Shown in pieces: positions 1 to 5,810 of a DNA stretch of 5,810 nucleotides (position 1 is its first letter; each line of letters begins with the position of its first letter). Location: contig JAOUNK010000219.1 in assembly GCA_029881015.1 (NCBI GenBank), positions 1 through 5,810 on the forward strand, in the 5' to 3' direction. The stretch comes from Gammaproteobacteria bacterium (GTDB lineage Bacteria > Pseudomonadota > Gammaproteobacteria > Steroidobacterales > Woeseiaceae). Made by a program: the position numbers and the translations under genes. The notes beneath the pieces are model-generated. The model had not been told where the DNA came from and did no database searches. It saw only the letters and a program-made list of their open reading frames with translations.

Positions 1-52
1 CGGCAAGGGTCGCCGTCAGTACAAGCAGACCGATAGCGACAAGAGATTTCAT
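1..52 (-). CDS. Start of an unidentified gene with a probable N-terminal signal peptide (partial, runs off the left edge)
   Basis: An ATG at 50-52 opens a minus-strand frame of 17 complete codons that continues past the window edge. The visible residues are MKSLVAIGLLVLTATLA: one lysine, then a hydrophobic run ending in small residues, which is the pattern of a Sec signal peptide or, less likely, a first membrane anchor. The start is supported by a GAGG Shine-Dalgarno-like stretch at 60-63, seven bases upstream. It begins 9 nt after the ubiA stop codon, so it is probably the next cistron of the same transcript. The product is likely exported to the periplasm or envelope, but its family cannot be told from 17 residues. 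I infer a real gene from the ribosome-binding site, the spacing and the signal-like sequence; no homology is visible. Confidence 0.6.
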   Translation of the reverse strand, partial: MKSLVAIGLLVLTATLA

Positions 53-59
53 GCGACAG

Positions 60-63
60 CCTC
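60..63 (-). promoter_or_regulatory. Shine-Dalgarno site of the signal-peptide gene, overlapping the ubiA stop codon
   Basis: On the minus strand the ubiA stop TGA (62-64) reads straight into GAGG (60-63), followed by seven bases and the ATG at 52. The overlap of stop codon and ribosome-binding site would let ribosomes finishing ubiA reinitiate on the next gene, which is an inference from layout. It is the clearest GAGG-type site at normal spacing in the window and is the main argument that the short frame at the left edge is a real gene. Confidence 0.5.
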
Positions 64-964
64 AGGGAGTTGGATTGAAAGTGTAGTGCAACACGATACC
101 GATGAAGACCACGAGGCCGATCTGGTGGTTCTTGAGGAAAGCCTCAAAGCAGCCCGCGGCCTGGCGGTCGCGAGCAAGCCAGAGATGCCAGGCCATCATG
201 GCGGTAGCGCAGGCTACCGACAGGTAATACCAGAATCCGAGCTCGGCCCGGAAGCCGACGAACAGGAGCCCCAGGATCATCACGAGCTGCAGGCCGGCAA
301 TGACGAACAGGTCGACCTCGCCGAACAGGACGGCCGTCGACTTGACGCCGATCTTCCTGTCGTCTTCCCGGTCGACCATCGCGTAGAAGGTGTCGTAGAT
401 AATGGCCCACACGAGCGCGATACCAAAGACGAGCCAGGCCAGCTCCGGCGTCTCGCCGGTTTGTGCGGCGAAGGCCATTGGCACGCCCCAGCCGAACGCA
501 AGGCCGAGCACGAACTGCGGTATCGACATGTAGCGCTTGATAAACGGGTAGATGATCGTCAGCGCCGCGCCAACCACGGCGAGAATCTGCGCCTGTTTAT
601 TGAGCATCGTCGCGAGGCCGATGGCGATCAGGCCGAGCGCCGTGAACAACGTGAGCGCTTCGAGCGGTGCGACGGCGCCGGTTGCCAGCGGGCGGGTGCG
701 CGTACGTTCGACGTAGGGATCGATCTTCCGATCGGCAAAGTCATTCAACACGCAGCCGGCCGAACGCATGACGAACACACCGATCACGAGGACGGCGAAC
801 AGACCCTGGTCGGGTGCGCCCTCACCTGCGAGCCACAATGCCCAGAGCGTCGGCCACAGCAGCAACCAGATGCCGATCGGCTTGTCGACACGCATCAGCT
901 TGCCGTAATTACGCAGCTGACTCACGATCTCCGGCGCGAACTGTGCAAAGGCAGAGGTCTTCAT
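62..964 (-). CDS. ubiA: 4-hydroxybenzoate polyprenyltransferase UbiA
   Basis: This integral inner-membrane prenyltransferase attaches the polyprenyl tail to 4-hydroxybenzoate, giving 3-polyprenyl-4-hydroxybenzoate, the first membrane step of ubiquinone synthesis. The protein has 300 residues, close to the 290 of E. coli UbiA. Both aspartate-rich, Mg2+/diphosphate-binding motifs are present: NDFADRKID at 74-82 and YDTFYAMVDREDD at 190-202. The conserved VDRED-DRKIG-KSTA context follows the second. Several hydrophobic membrane helices fill the rest, for example about 53-68, 103-120, 127-140, 172-190, 217-237 and 246-262. The start chosen is the ATG at 962-964, giving MKTSAFAQF, because the frame upstream of it only runs antisense-like through recG codons and has no family resemblance. 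The gene begins 10 nt after the recG stop with only a weak Shine-Dalgarno sequence, so reinitiation after recG is plausible. No ubiC (chorismate lyase) is next to it. Confidence 0.96.
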   Translation of the reverse strand: MKTSAFAQFAPEIVSQLRNYGKLMRVDKPIGIWLLLWPTLWALWLAGEGAPDQGLFAVLVIGVFVMRSAGCVLNDFADRKIDPYVERTRTRPLATGAVAPLEALTLFTALGLIAIGLATMLNKQAQILAVVGAALTIIYPFIKRYMSIPQFVLGLAFGWGVPMAFAAQTGETPELAWLVFGIALVWAIIYDTFYAMVDREDDRKIGVKSTAVLFGEVDLFVIAGLQLVMILGLLFVGFRAELGFWYYLSVACATAMMAWHLWLARDRQAAGCFEAFLKNHQIGLVVFIGIVLHYTFNPTP

Positions 965-974
965 TGTCGCGATT

Positions 975-3044
975 CTACACTTTGCCGTAGCGTCCGGCAT
1001 CGCCAAGCCAGCGACGCACGATCGCCGCGGCTGCTGGCGCAGATGACTTGCGGATCTGCTCGGCAGTGACTTGTACCTGCGGCATGAGCGCCGCGTCGCG
1101 CACGAGATTCGCGACGCGATAATCGGGCAGGCCGGTCTGGCGTGTGCCGAGCAGCTCGCCCGGCCCGCGAAGTTCGAGGTCGCGTTGCGCCACGACGAAA
1201 CCGTCATTGGTGTCACGCAGGACGGCGAGTCGCTCCTTGGCGATGCGTCCGAGCGGTGGCTTGAACAACAACACGCAATGACTCTGCGTCGCACCCCTGC
1301 CGACACGGCCGCGTAGCTGGTGCAATTGCGAAAGGCCCATCCGTTCCGCATTCTCGATGATCATGAGGCTCGCATTCGGGACGTCGACACCGACTTCGAT
1401 GACGGTTGTCGCGACAAGCACCTGGATGAGGCCCTCCTTGAACGCCTGCATGCCCCGTTCTTTTTCGGCCGGCCGCATGCGACCGTGCACGAGCCCGACA
1501 CGCAGCTCGGGCAATGCTTCGGTCAGTGCCAGGTAGCTTGCCTCGGCGGCCTGGTAATCGAGTACCTCCGATTCCTCGATCAGTGGGCAGACCCAGTACG
1601 CCTGTTGTCCCGAGGCGCAGGCGGCGCGCACGCGCTCCACGATCTCATGACGACGCGTATCGGGCACGGCAATCGTCGATACGGGCTGCCGGCCGGGTGG
1701 CAACTCGTCGATGACCGATGTATCGAGATCGGCGTAGGCCGCCATCGCGAGCGTTCGCGGAATCGGCGTCGCGGTCATGACCAGCTGGTGCGGGTGCCCT
1801 TCGGCACCGACGCCTTTGTCACGCAGCGCCATGCGCTGGTGGACACCGAAGCGATGCTGTTCATCGATAACGACGAGCGCGAGGCAGGCGAAGTCGACGC
1901 CCTCCTGGAACAGCGCATGCGTTCCCACAATGAGCTGCGCGCGCCCGTCGGCGATCGACTCGAGGGCCGCACGCCTCGCGGCCGCCTTCTGGCTGCCACT
2001 CAACCAGGCCGGTTCGATGCCAAGGGGACCGAACCAGTCGGCGAAGTTCCGATAGTGTTGCTCGGCAAGGATTTCTGTTGGCGCCATGATCGCCGCCTGC
2101 ACACCACAGGCGATCGCCTTCAGGCAGGCAATGGCCGCGACCACGGTCTTGCCCGAACCGACATCGCCCTGGATCAGCCGCATCATCGGGTGCGGCTGCG
2201 ACAGGTCGCCGAGAATTTCGTCAACAACGCGCCGCTGCGCGCCCGTCAGCGTGTACGGCAGGTCCGCGATGAAGCCACTGACCCGTTCGCCGCCCTCGAC
2301 CAGCGCGACGGCATCGTCCGTCTCGGCGAGCGCTCGCAAGCTACGCAGGCTGAGGTAGTGGGCCAGCAACTCCTCGAAGGCCAGCCGTTGCTGGCAGGGG
2401 TGCTCGCCGGCCTGCATGAGGGCCACGTCGGCGTCGGGCGGCGGACGGTGAAGGTATCGAATCGCGTCGGCCAGGGACGGCATGCCGAGCTTGCCGGTCA
2501 CGGCCGCCGGCAAAAGCTCCTCGGGAGGGTCGTTTTGCATTGCGCGCAGCGCCTGGTCCGTAAGGTTGCGCAACCTGCCCTGCTGCACGCCCTCGGTGGC
2601 CGGGTAGATGGGCGTCAGGGAGTCGCTCATCGCCGCCGCCTGGTTCGCCCGCAGGACGCGGTACTCGGGATGAATCATCTCGAAGCCCGACGCGCCCCGG
2701 CGTACCTCGCCGAAGCAGGTTACGCGGACGCCGCTCTGGAACTGCGCCTGCTGCTGGCGCGAGAAATGAAAGAAACGCAGCGTGAGCTGGCCGCTTCCGT
2801 CGCTGATGCGGACGAGCAGATTGCGGCGGCCTCGATACGCCGTCTCGGCGAGCAGCACTTCGCCGCTAACCAGGCAACGAGCGCCGGCCACGAGGGCGCC
2901 GATCCTGACCAGTTGCGTTCGATCTTCGTAACGCAGCGGCAGCAGGAACAGCAGGTCCTCGACCCGGTGCAGCCCCAGCTTCTCGAGCTTGTTCGCAAGC
3001 GCCGGTCCAACGCCCTTGAGTGCGGTGAGTGCGTCAGATAGCAA
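975..3044 (-). CDS. recG: ATP-dependent DNA helicase RecG
   Basis: RecG is a cytosolic superfamily 2 double-strand DNA translocase that remodels stalled replication forks, Holliday junctions, D-loops and R-loops. The protein has 689 residues, against 693 in E. coli. An N-terminal helical part and OB-fold wedge (roughly 1-135) contain LPLRYEDRTQL at 35-45. The helicase motor shows motif I GDVGSGKT (293-300), Ia APTEILAEQH (321-330), II DEQH (394-397), III TATPIPRT (424-431), V TTVIEVGVDVPNA (546-558) and VI QLRGRVGRG (576-584). The RecG translocation segment RDLELRGPGELLGTRQTG follows at 621-638. The start is taken as TTG at 3042-3044, because the family N-terminus (LTALKGVGPALANKL) begins immediately and there is no ATG or GTG before Met123. 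The first 11 nt overlap the end of ridA. The stop is TAG at 975-977, 10 nt before ubiA. All motifs look intact, so the helicase should be active. Confidence 0.98.
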   Translation of the reverse strand: MLSDALTALKGVGPALANKLEKLGLHRVEDLLFLLPLRYEDRTQLVRIGALVAGARCLVSGEVLLAETAYRGRRNLLVRISDGSGQLTLRFFHFSRQQQAQFQSGVRVTCFGEVRRGASGFEMIHPEYRVLRANQAAAMSDSLTPIYPATEGVQQGRLRNLTDQALRAMQNDPPEELLPAAVTGKLGMPSLADAIRYLHRPPPDADVALMQAGEHPCQQRLAFEELLAHYLSLRSLRALAETDDAVALVEGGERVSGFIADLPYTLTGAQRRVVDEILGDLSQPHPMMRLIQGDVGSGKTVVAAIACLKAIACGVQAAIMAPTEILAEQHYRNFADWFGPLGIEPAWLSGSQKAAARRAALESIADGRAQLIVGTHALFQEGVDFACLALVVIDEQHRFGVHQRMALRDKGVGAEGHPHQLVMTATPIPRTLAMAAYADLDTSVIDELPPGRQPVSTIAVPDTRRHEIVERVRAACASGQQAYWVCPLIEESEVLDYQAAEASYLALTEALPELRVGLVHGRMRPAEKERGMQAFKEGLIQVLVATTVIEVGVDVPNASLMIIENAERMGLSQLHQLRGRVGRGATQSHCVLLFKPPLGRIAKERLAVLRDTNDGFVVAQRDLELRGPGELLGTRQTGLPDYRVANLVRDAALMPQVQVTAEQIRKSSAPAAAAIVRRWLGDAGRYGKV

Positions 3045-3060
3045 GGATCGCGTCGGCCTC
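3034..3060 (-). promoter_or_regulatory. recG translation initiation region overlapping the ridA stop (TTG start)
   Basis: The ridA stop TGA (3034-3036) lies 11 nt inside recG, whose TTG start is at 3042-3044 in another frame. The nearest Shine-Dalgarno-like run is GAGG at 3057-3060, 12 nt before the TTG, longer than the usual 5-9 nt. The weak start codon, long spacing and overlap suggest that recG translation depends on ribosomes arriving from ridA. The overlap and start codon are seen directly; the coupling is inference. Confidence 0.5.
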
Positions 3061-3414
3061 GACGTCGACGCCCTTCGGCAGCGCCGTAACCTGGACAGCC
3101 GCGCGTGCCGGGTAGGGTTCGTCGCAGAACTCGGCCATGACCTCGTTGATGACGGCGAAGTTGTTGAGGTCGGTCAGGAAGACCGTGATCTTCACCGCAT
3201 CGTTCAGGCTGCCGCCGGCCTCCTCGGCCACCGCTTGCAGGTTGGCAAACACCTGCCTGGCACGTGCGGCGAAATCGCCGTCGACGACCTCCATCGTGGC
3301 TGGAACGAGCGGTATCTGTCCCGACAGGAACACGAACTGGCCGACCTTGATCGCCTGTGAGTACGGGCCAATAGCAGCAGGGGCATTATCGGCATGGATG
3401 GTTTGCTTCGACAT
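3034..3414 (-). CDS. ridA: RidA family 2-iminobutanoate/2-iminopropanoate deaminase
   Basis: RidA (YjgF/YER057c/UK114 family) is a small cytosolic trimer that hydrolyses reactive enamine/imine intermediates, such as 2-aminoacrylate released by PLP-dependent serine/threonine dehydratases, to 2-keto acids and ammonia. This protects other PLP enzymes from damage. The protein has 126 residues, a typical length. Recognisable segments are GPYSQA (16-21), FLSGQIPLVP (29-38), the QVFANLQAV helix (54-62), the strand VKITVFLTDL (74-83), and YPARAAVQV (101-109). Arg104 of YPAR is the residue that binds the substrate carboxylate in the family, and Glu119 in the C-terminal VEAD corresponds to the catalytic acid region. 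The ATG start at 3412-3414 is 27 nt after the spoT stop and has only an imperfect GGGAA ribosome-binding site. The C-terminus overlaps recG by 11 nt. Whether the substrate is exactly the E. coli one is inferred from conserved residues; some RidA paralogues differ. Confidence 0.93.
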   Translation of the reverse strand: MSKQTIHADNAPAAIGPYSQAIKVGQFVFLSGQIPLVPATMEVVDGDFAARARQVFANLQAVAEEAGGSLNDAVKITVFLTDLNNFAVINEVMAEFCDEPYPARAAVQVTALPKGVDVEADAILAI

Positions 3415-3441
3415 CTGGGGTTCCCGAAAGAGTGATTGTTG

Positions 3442-5598
3442 TCAGGCACAGTCGCGAGAAACGCGAATGACATTGGGCATCTTGCGTACGTTGCGCATGA
3501 TCTGCGCGAGGTGAGTACGATTCTTGACCTTCAGAAGAAACGTAAGCACGGAACAGTCTTCGTGGCGGCTGATCACTTCGACTTGTTCGATGTTCGACCT
3601 GCAGTCGGCGATGGTTGCTGCAACTTCAGCCAGAACACCCGTGCGATTGCGTGTCTCGCACTGAATCTGGCAGTTGAATTCGCGGTCGATCTTCTTCTCC
3701 CACGAAACGGCGATCCACTTCTCGGGCTGCTTGCGGAAGTTGGAGAGATTGCCGCAGTTGTTGCGGTGAATGACGACGCCGCGCCCGGCTGTCAGGTAGC
3801 CCATGACGTCATCGCCCGGCAGCGGATAACAACACTTGGCATAGCTTACGACCATGCCTTCGGTACCCGCGATGACCAGGCTTGCGATGTTCTCGGCGGC
3901 CTCGCCTTCCTCAGCGGCGCCCATCAGGAAACGTGCGGTCAGCGGCGCAAGCCGCTCACCGAGGCCGATCTGCTCGAACAGCTCTTCCGTCGTTTTCAGC
4001 GAGAGCTCTGCAAGCGCCTCCGCCATGCGGATCTTGCCGACCTTGCGCAGCGACGAGTTGAGGTCCTTGAGCGATTTGTCGAGCAGCCGCCGGCCAAGGT
4101 CCACCGATTCGACCGAACGCAGGTTCTTCATGTGGTTGCGAATCGCGGTACGGGCTTTGGCCGAGCGCACGAACGTCAGCCAGTTGGGGTTAGGCTTCGC
4201 TCCGCGCGAGGTAATTATCTCGACGGTCTGGCCGTTCTGCAGAGGCGTGCGCAGCGGCACCAGGACGCGATTGATCTTGGCGGCGACGGTGCGATCGCCG
4301 ATGTCGGTATGCACGGCGTACGCAAAATCGACCGTCGTCGCGCCCTTGGGTAAGGGCATGATGTCGCCCTTGGGCGTGAACACGTAGATCTTGTCCGGGA
4401 AGAGGTCGACCTTGACGCTCTCGAGGAATTCCTCGGAGGTGCCGGACTGTTGCAGCTCGGCCAGGTTGGCGAGCCATTCGCGCGCGCGGCGTTGCGGTGT
4501 CGCGTCGGATTTGTCGTCCGCCTTGTAGATCCAGTGCGACGCGACACCCGACTCGGCAACCCGGTCCATGTTACGTGTGCGAATCTGCACCTCGAGCGGC
4601 AGGCCTTTCGGGCCGAACAGCGTGGTATGCAGGGACTGGTAGCCGTTGATACGAGGTATCGCAATGTAATCCTTGAAGCGGCCGGGCATCGGTTTGTAGA
4701 GCTGGTGCACAAGTCCCAGCGTCTGGTAACACGTGCTTACATCGTCCACGATGATGCGAAAGCCGTAGACGTCCACAACATCGGACAGCACTCGTTTCTT
4801 CTCCGCCATCTTTTTGTAAATGCTGTAGAGATGCTTCTCGCGGCCGATAACCTCGCCGGAAATGCCGTCTTCCGCCATCGCCTTGCTGAACTGCTCGGAG
4901 ATGCGCCGCACGATCTGCTTCTGGCTGCCTTTGCTTTTCTTCAGCGCATTTTCGAGCACGCGGTAGCGGTACGGATGCAGGTGCTTGAAGCCGAGATCCT
5001 CGAGTTGCACCTTGAGGCGATTGATGCCGAGGCGGTTTGCGATTGGCGCGTAGATGTCGAGCGTCTCACGCGCAATACGGTTCTTCTTCTGGGCCGGCAT
5101 CGCCCCGAGTGTTTGCATGTTGTGCAAACGATCCGACAGTTTTACGAGAATGACGCGGATGTCTTCGATCATCGCGAGCATCATCTTGCGGAAGCTTTCC
5201 GCCTGGGCTTCGGCGCGGCTGCGAAACTGAATCTGGTCGAGTTTGCTGACGCCGTCGACGATGAGAGCGACTTCTTCGCCGAACCGGCCCTCAATGTCCT
5301 CGAGCGTCGCCGGCGTGTCTTCCACGACGTCGTGCAGGATTGCCGCGCAGATCGCTTCGGCATCCAGATGCATCTCGGCAAGTTCCTGGGCGACGGCGAC
5401 CGGGTGGGTTATGTACGGCTCGCCCGATTTACGCGACTGGCCTGCGTGCGCGGCGGCGCCGAACTCGTAGGCATCGAGAACCTTCTTGACCTGTGCGTCG
5501 GGCAGATAAGTGTTGAGCACGTCGACGAGCCGCCGGACACCGTGGTCCCTGCGCGAAGCGCCCGGGAGTTTGGATAGAAGTGTGGCGGCGTAATCCAT
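3442..5598 (-). CDS. spoT: Bifunctional (p)ppGpp synthetase/hydrolase, RelA/SpoT family (SpoT type)
   Basis: This cytosolic stringent-response enzyme makes (p)ppGpp from ATP and GTP/GDP and hydrolyses it back. The protein has 718 residues, against 702 in E. coli SpoT. The HD hydrolase domain is complete: GEPYITHP with His65, LHDVVEDT with His89-Asp90 and Glu93-Asp94, and KLSDRLHNM with Asp156 and Asn160. The synthetase domain has GREKHLYSIYKK (252-263), DVYGFR with Asp276, the basic RFKD motif (307-310) typical of bifunctional enzymes rather than the acidic version of RelA, GYQSLHTT (319-326) and EVQIRT with Glu336. The regulatory half has a TGS domain (about 398-463, His430), a helical region, a Cys-Cys zinc-finger-like segment (Cys589, Cys590, His611, Cys615) and a C-terminal ACT/RRM domain (about 638-718). 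The ATG at 5596-5598 is the only upstream start, but it gives about 17 residues more than E. coli SpoT; a GTG at codon 27 is an alternative. It follows rpoZ after 43 nt. Confidence 0.97.
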   Translation of the reverse strand: MDYAATLLSKLPGASRRDHGVRRLVDVLNTYLPDAQVKKVLDAYEFGAAAHAGQSRKSGEPYITHPVAVAQELAEMHLDAEAICAAILHDVVEDTPATLEDIEGRFGEEVALIVDGVSKLDQIQFRSRAEAQAESFRKMMLAMIEDIRVILVKLSDRLHNMQTLGAMPAQKKNRIARETLDIYAPIANRLGINRLKVQLEDLGFKHLHPYRYRVLENALKKSKGSQKQIVRRISEQFSKAMAEDGISGEVIGREKHLYSIYKKMAEKKRVLSDVVDVYGFRIIVDDVSTCYQTLGLVHQLYKPMPGRFKDYIAIPRINGYQSLHTTLFGPKGLPLEVQIRTRNMDRVAESGVASHWIYKADDKSDATPQRRAREWLANLAELQQSGTSEEFLESVKVDLFPDKIYVFTPKGDIMPLPKGATTVDFAYAVHTDIGDRTVAAKINRVLVPLRTPLQNGQTVEIITSRGAKPNPNWLTFVRSAKARTAIRNHMKNLRSVESVDLGRRLLDKSLKDLNSSLRKVGKIRMAEALAELSLKTTEELFEQIGLGERLAPLTARFLMGAAEEGEAAENIASLVIAGTEGMVVSYAKCCYPLPGDDVMGYLTAGRGVVIHRNNCGNLSNFRKQPEKWIAVSWEKKIDREFNCQIQCETRNRTGVLAEVAATIADCRSNIEQVEVISRHEDCSVLTFLLKVKNRTHLAQIMRNVRKMPNVIRVSRDCA

Positions 5599-5600
5599 GC

Positions 5601-5631
5601 CCCCATCTTAACGGCGAAGCGCGTTATGGGG
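5601..5631 (-). promoter_or_regulatory. Candidate stem-loop in the rpoZ-spoT gap covering the spoT ribosome-binding region
   Basis: In the transcript the 5' arm CCCCAU (5626-5631) can pair fully with AUGGGG (5601-5606). Inside it AACG (5622-5625) pairs with CGUU (5610-5613), leaving a 3-nt AAG bulge on the 3' side (5607-5609) and a CGCUUCGC loop (5614-5621) that can form two more base pairs. The 3' arm ends two bases before the spoT ATG, so folding would hide the G-rich region that must serve as ribosome-binding site. The structure begins 10 nt after the rpoZ stop codon, close enough that a terminating ribosome could disturb the 5' arm. No U-run follows the hairpin in the transcript, so it does not look like an intrinsic terminator. 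The pairing is seen by eye; a regulatory role is inference. Confidence 0.35.
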
Positions 5632-5641
5632 TACGGGGTTT

Positions 5642-5810
5642 TTAGTCGCCGATCGAGATACCGCGCACCGGCAGGATCTCGTCGGTCGCTTCCGGCTGGA
5701 GCAGCTCGTCAGCTCTCGGCTGCTCGATTTCCTCGAGGATTGACGAGGTCACCAGGCCCTCGGCGATTTCGCGCAGCGCGATCACCGTGGGCTTGTCGTT
5801 TTCGAGCTCG
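5642..5810 (-). CDS. rpoZ: DNA-directed RNA polymerase omega subunit (C-terminal part; start lies beyond the right edge)
   Basis: The minus-strand frame entering from the right edge gives 55 codons and ends in TAA at 5642-5644. It contains ENDKPTVIALREIAEGLV, which matches the conserved middle of omega (E. coli ENDKTTVIALREIEEGLI), followed by an acidic variable tail that ends in RGISIGD. Omega is the small subunit that binds the beta-prime C-terminus, helps RNA polymerase assembly and, in E. coli, contributes to one of the two ppGpp sites through its N-terminus. That N-terminus is outside the window and cannot be checked. The position directly upstream of spoT is the classic gammaproteobacterial arrangement, usually preceded by gmk, which is not visible here. 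Confidence 0.93.
   Translation of the reverse strand, partial: ELENDKPTVIALREIAEGLVTSSILEEIEQPRADELLQPEATDEILPVRGISIGD

Noticed and set aside
965..1351. A 129-codon upstream extension of the ubiA frame
   Set aside because: It lies entirely across the end of recG, has low-complexity Arg/Ser/Cys-rich sequence, and UbiA homologues start at or near the ATG at 962-964.
1835..1842. A plus-strand GCTGGTGG octamer identical to the E. coli Chi site
   Set aside because: It falls within recG codons, one copy in a GC-rich window is unremarkable, and Chi specificity is not known for this organism.
1320..3041. Long plus-strand open frame of 573 codons opposite recG, with similar long plus-strand frames at 86-1069, 3436-4353 and 4450-5577
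   Set aside because: These are mirror frames of strongly recognisable minus-strand genes. GC-rich codon use with few stops in the complementary frame explains their length, and their translations resemble no family and are rich in Arg, His, Asp and Gln without domain structure.
5601..5643. Hairpin followed by five T on the plus strand (5639-5643), read as an intrinsic terminator
   Set aside because: No plus-strand gene leads into it, the T-run is separated from the stem by seven bases, and on the minus strand, where the genes are, no U-run follows the hairpin.
1..5810. Possibility of a novel defence, mobile or biosynthetic system
   Set aside because: Every base is explained by six tightly packed minus-strand genes, five of them well-known housekeeping families with intact motifs, plus short gaps. 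There are no integrases, repeats, atypical composition or unknown domains apart from the 17-residue fragment at the left edge.

Overview
The window is a stretch of GC-rich bacterial chromosome in which every gene lies on the minus strand. Read in transcription order (right to left) it holds: the 3' part of rpoZ (RNA polymerase omega), a full-length bifunctional (p)ppGpp synthetase/hydrolase (spoT), ridA (enamine/imine deaminase), recG (branched-DNA helicase), ubiA (4-hydroxybenzoate polyprenyltransferase), and the first 17 codons of a gene that starts with a probable signal peptide. The rpoZ-spoT-(ridA)-recG order, the UbiA type that resembles the E. coli enzyme, and the SpoT domain layout point to a gammaproteobacterium. 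I cannot place it at genus level. Having ridA between spoT and recG, where E. coli has trmH, recalls the arrangement I remember from pseudomonads and xanthomonads.

The packing is very tight. The gaps are 43 nt (rpoZ-spoT), 27 nt (spoT-ridA), an 11-nt overlap (ridA-recG), 10 nt (recG-ubiA) and 9 nt (ubiA-next gene). No intrinsic terminator or convincing internal promoter is visible, so the simplest reading is one polycistronic transcript that begins outside the window to the right and continues past the left edge. There is no non-coding stretch longer than 43 nt, and there are no RNA genes, mobile elements, CRISPR arrays or notable repeats.

Functionally the operon joins transcription and the stringent response (omega, which helps form one ppGpp site on RNA polymerase, and SpoT, which makes and degrades ppGpp), amino-acid metabolite damage control (RidA), replication-fork and recombination repair (RecG) and ubiquinone synthesis (UbiA). 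These are all housekeeping genes with intact motifs. I see no undescribed system here. The most interesting non-coding signal is a GC-rich stem-loop in the rpoZ-spoT gap whose 3' arm lies directly against the spoT start codon and could couple spoT translation to that of rpoZ. Secondary points are the TTG start of recG inside ridA, uncertainty about the true spoT start, and ubiA placed in this operon without ubiC beside it.
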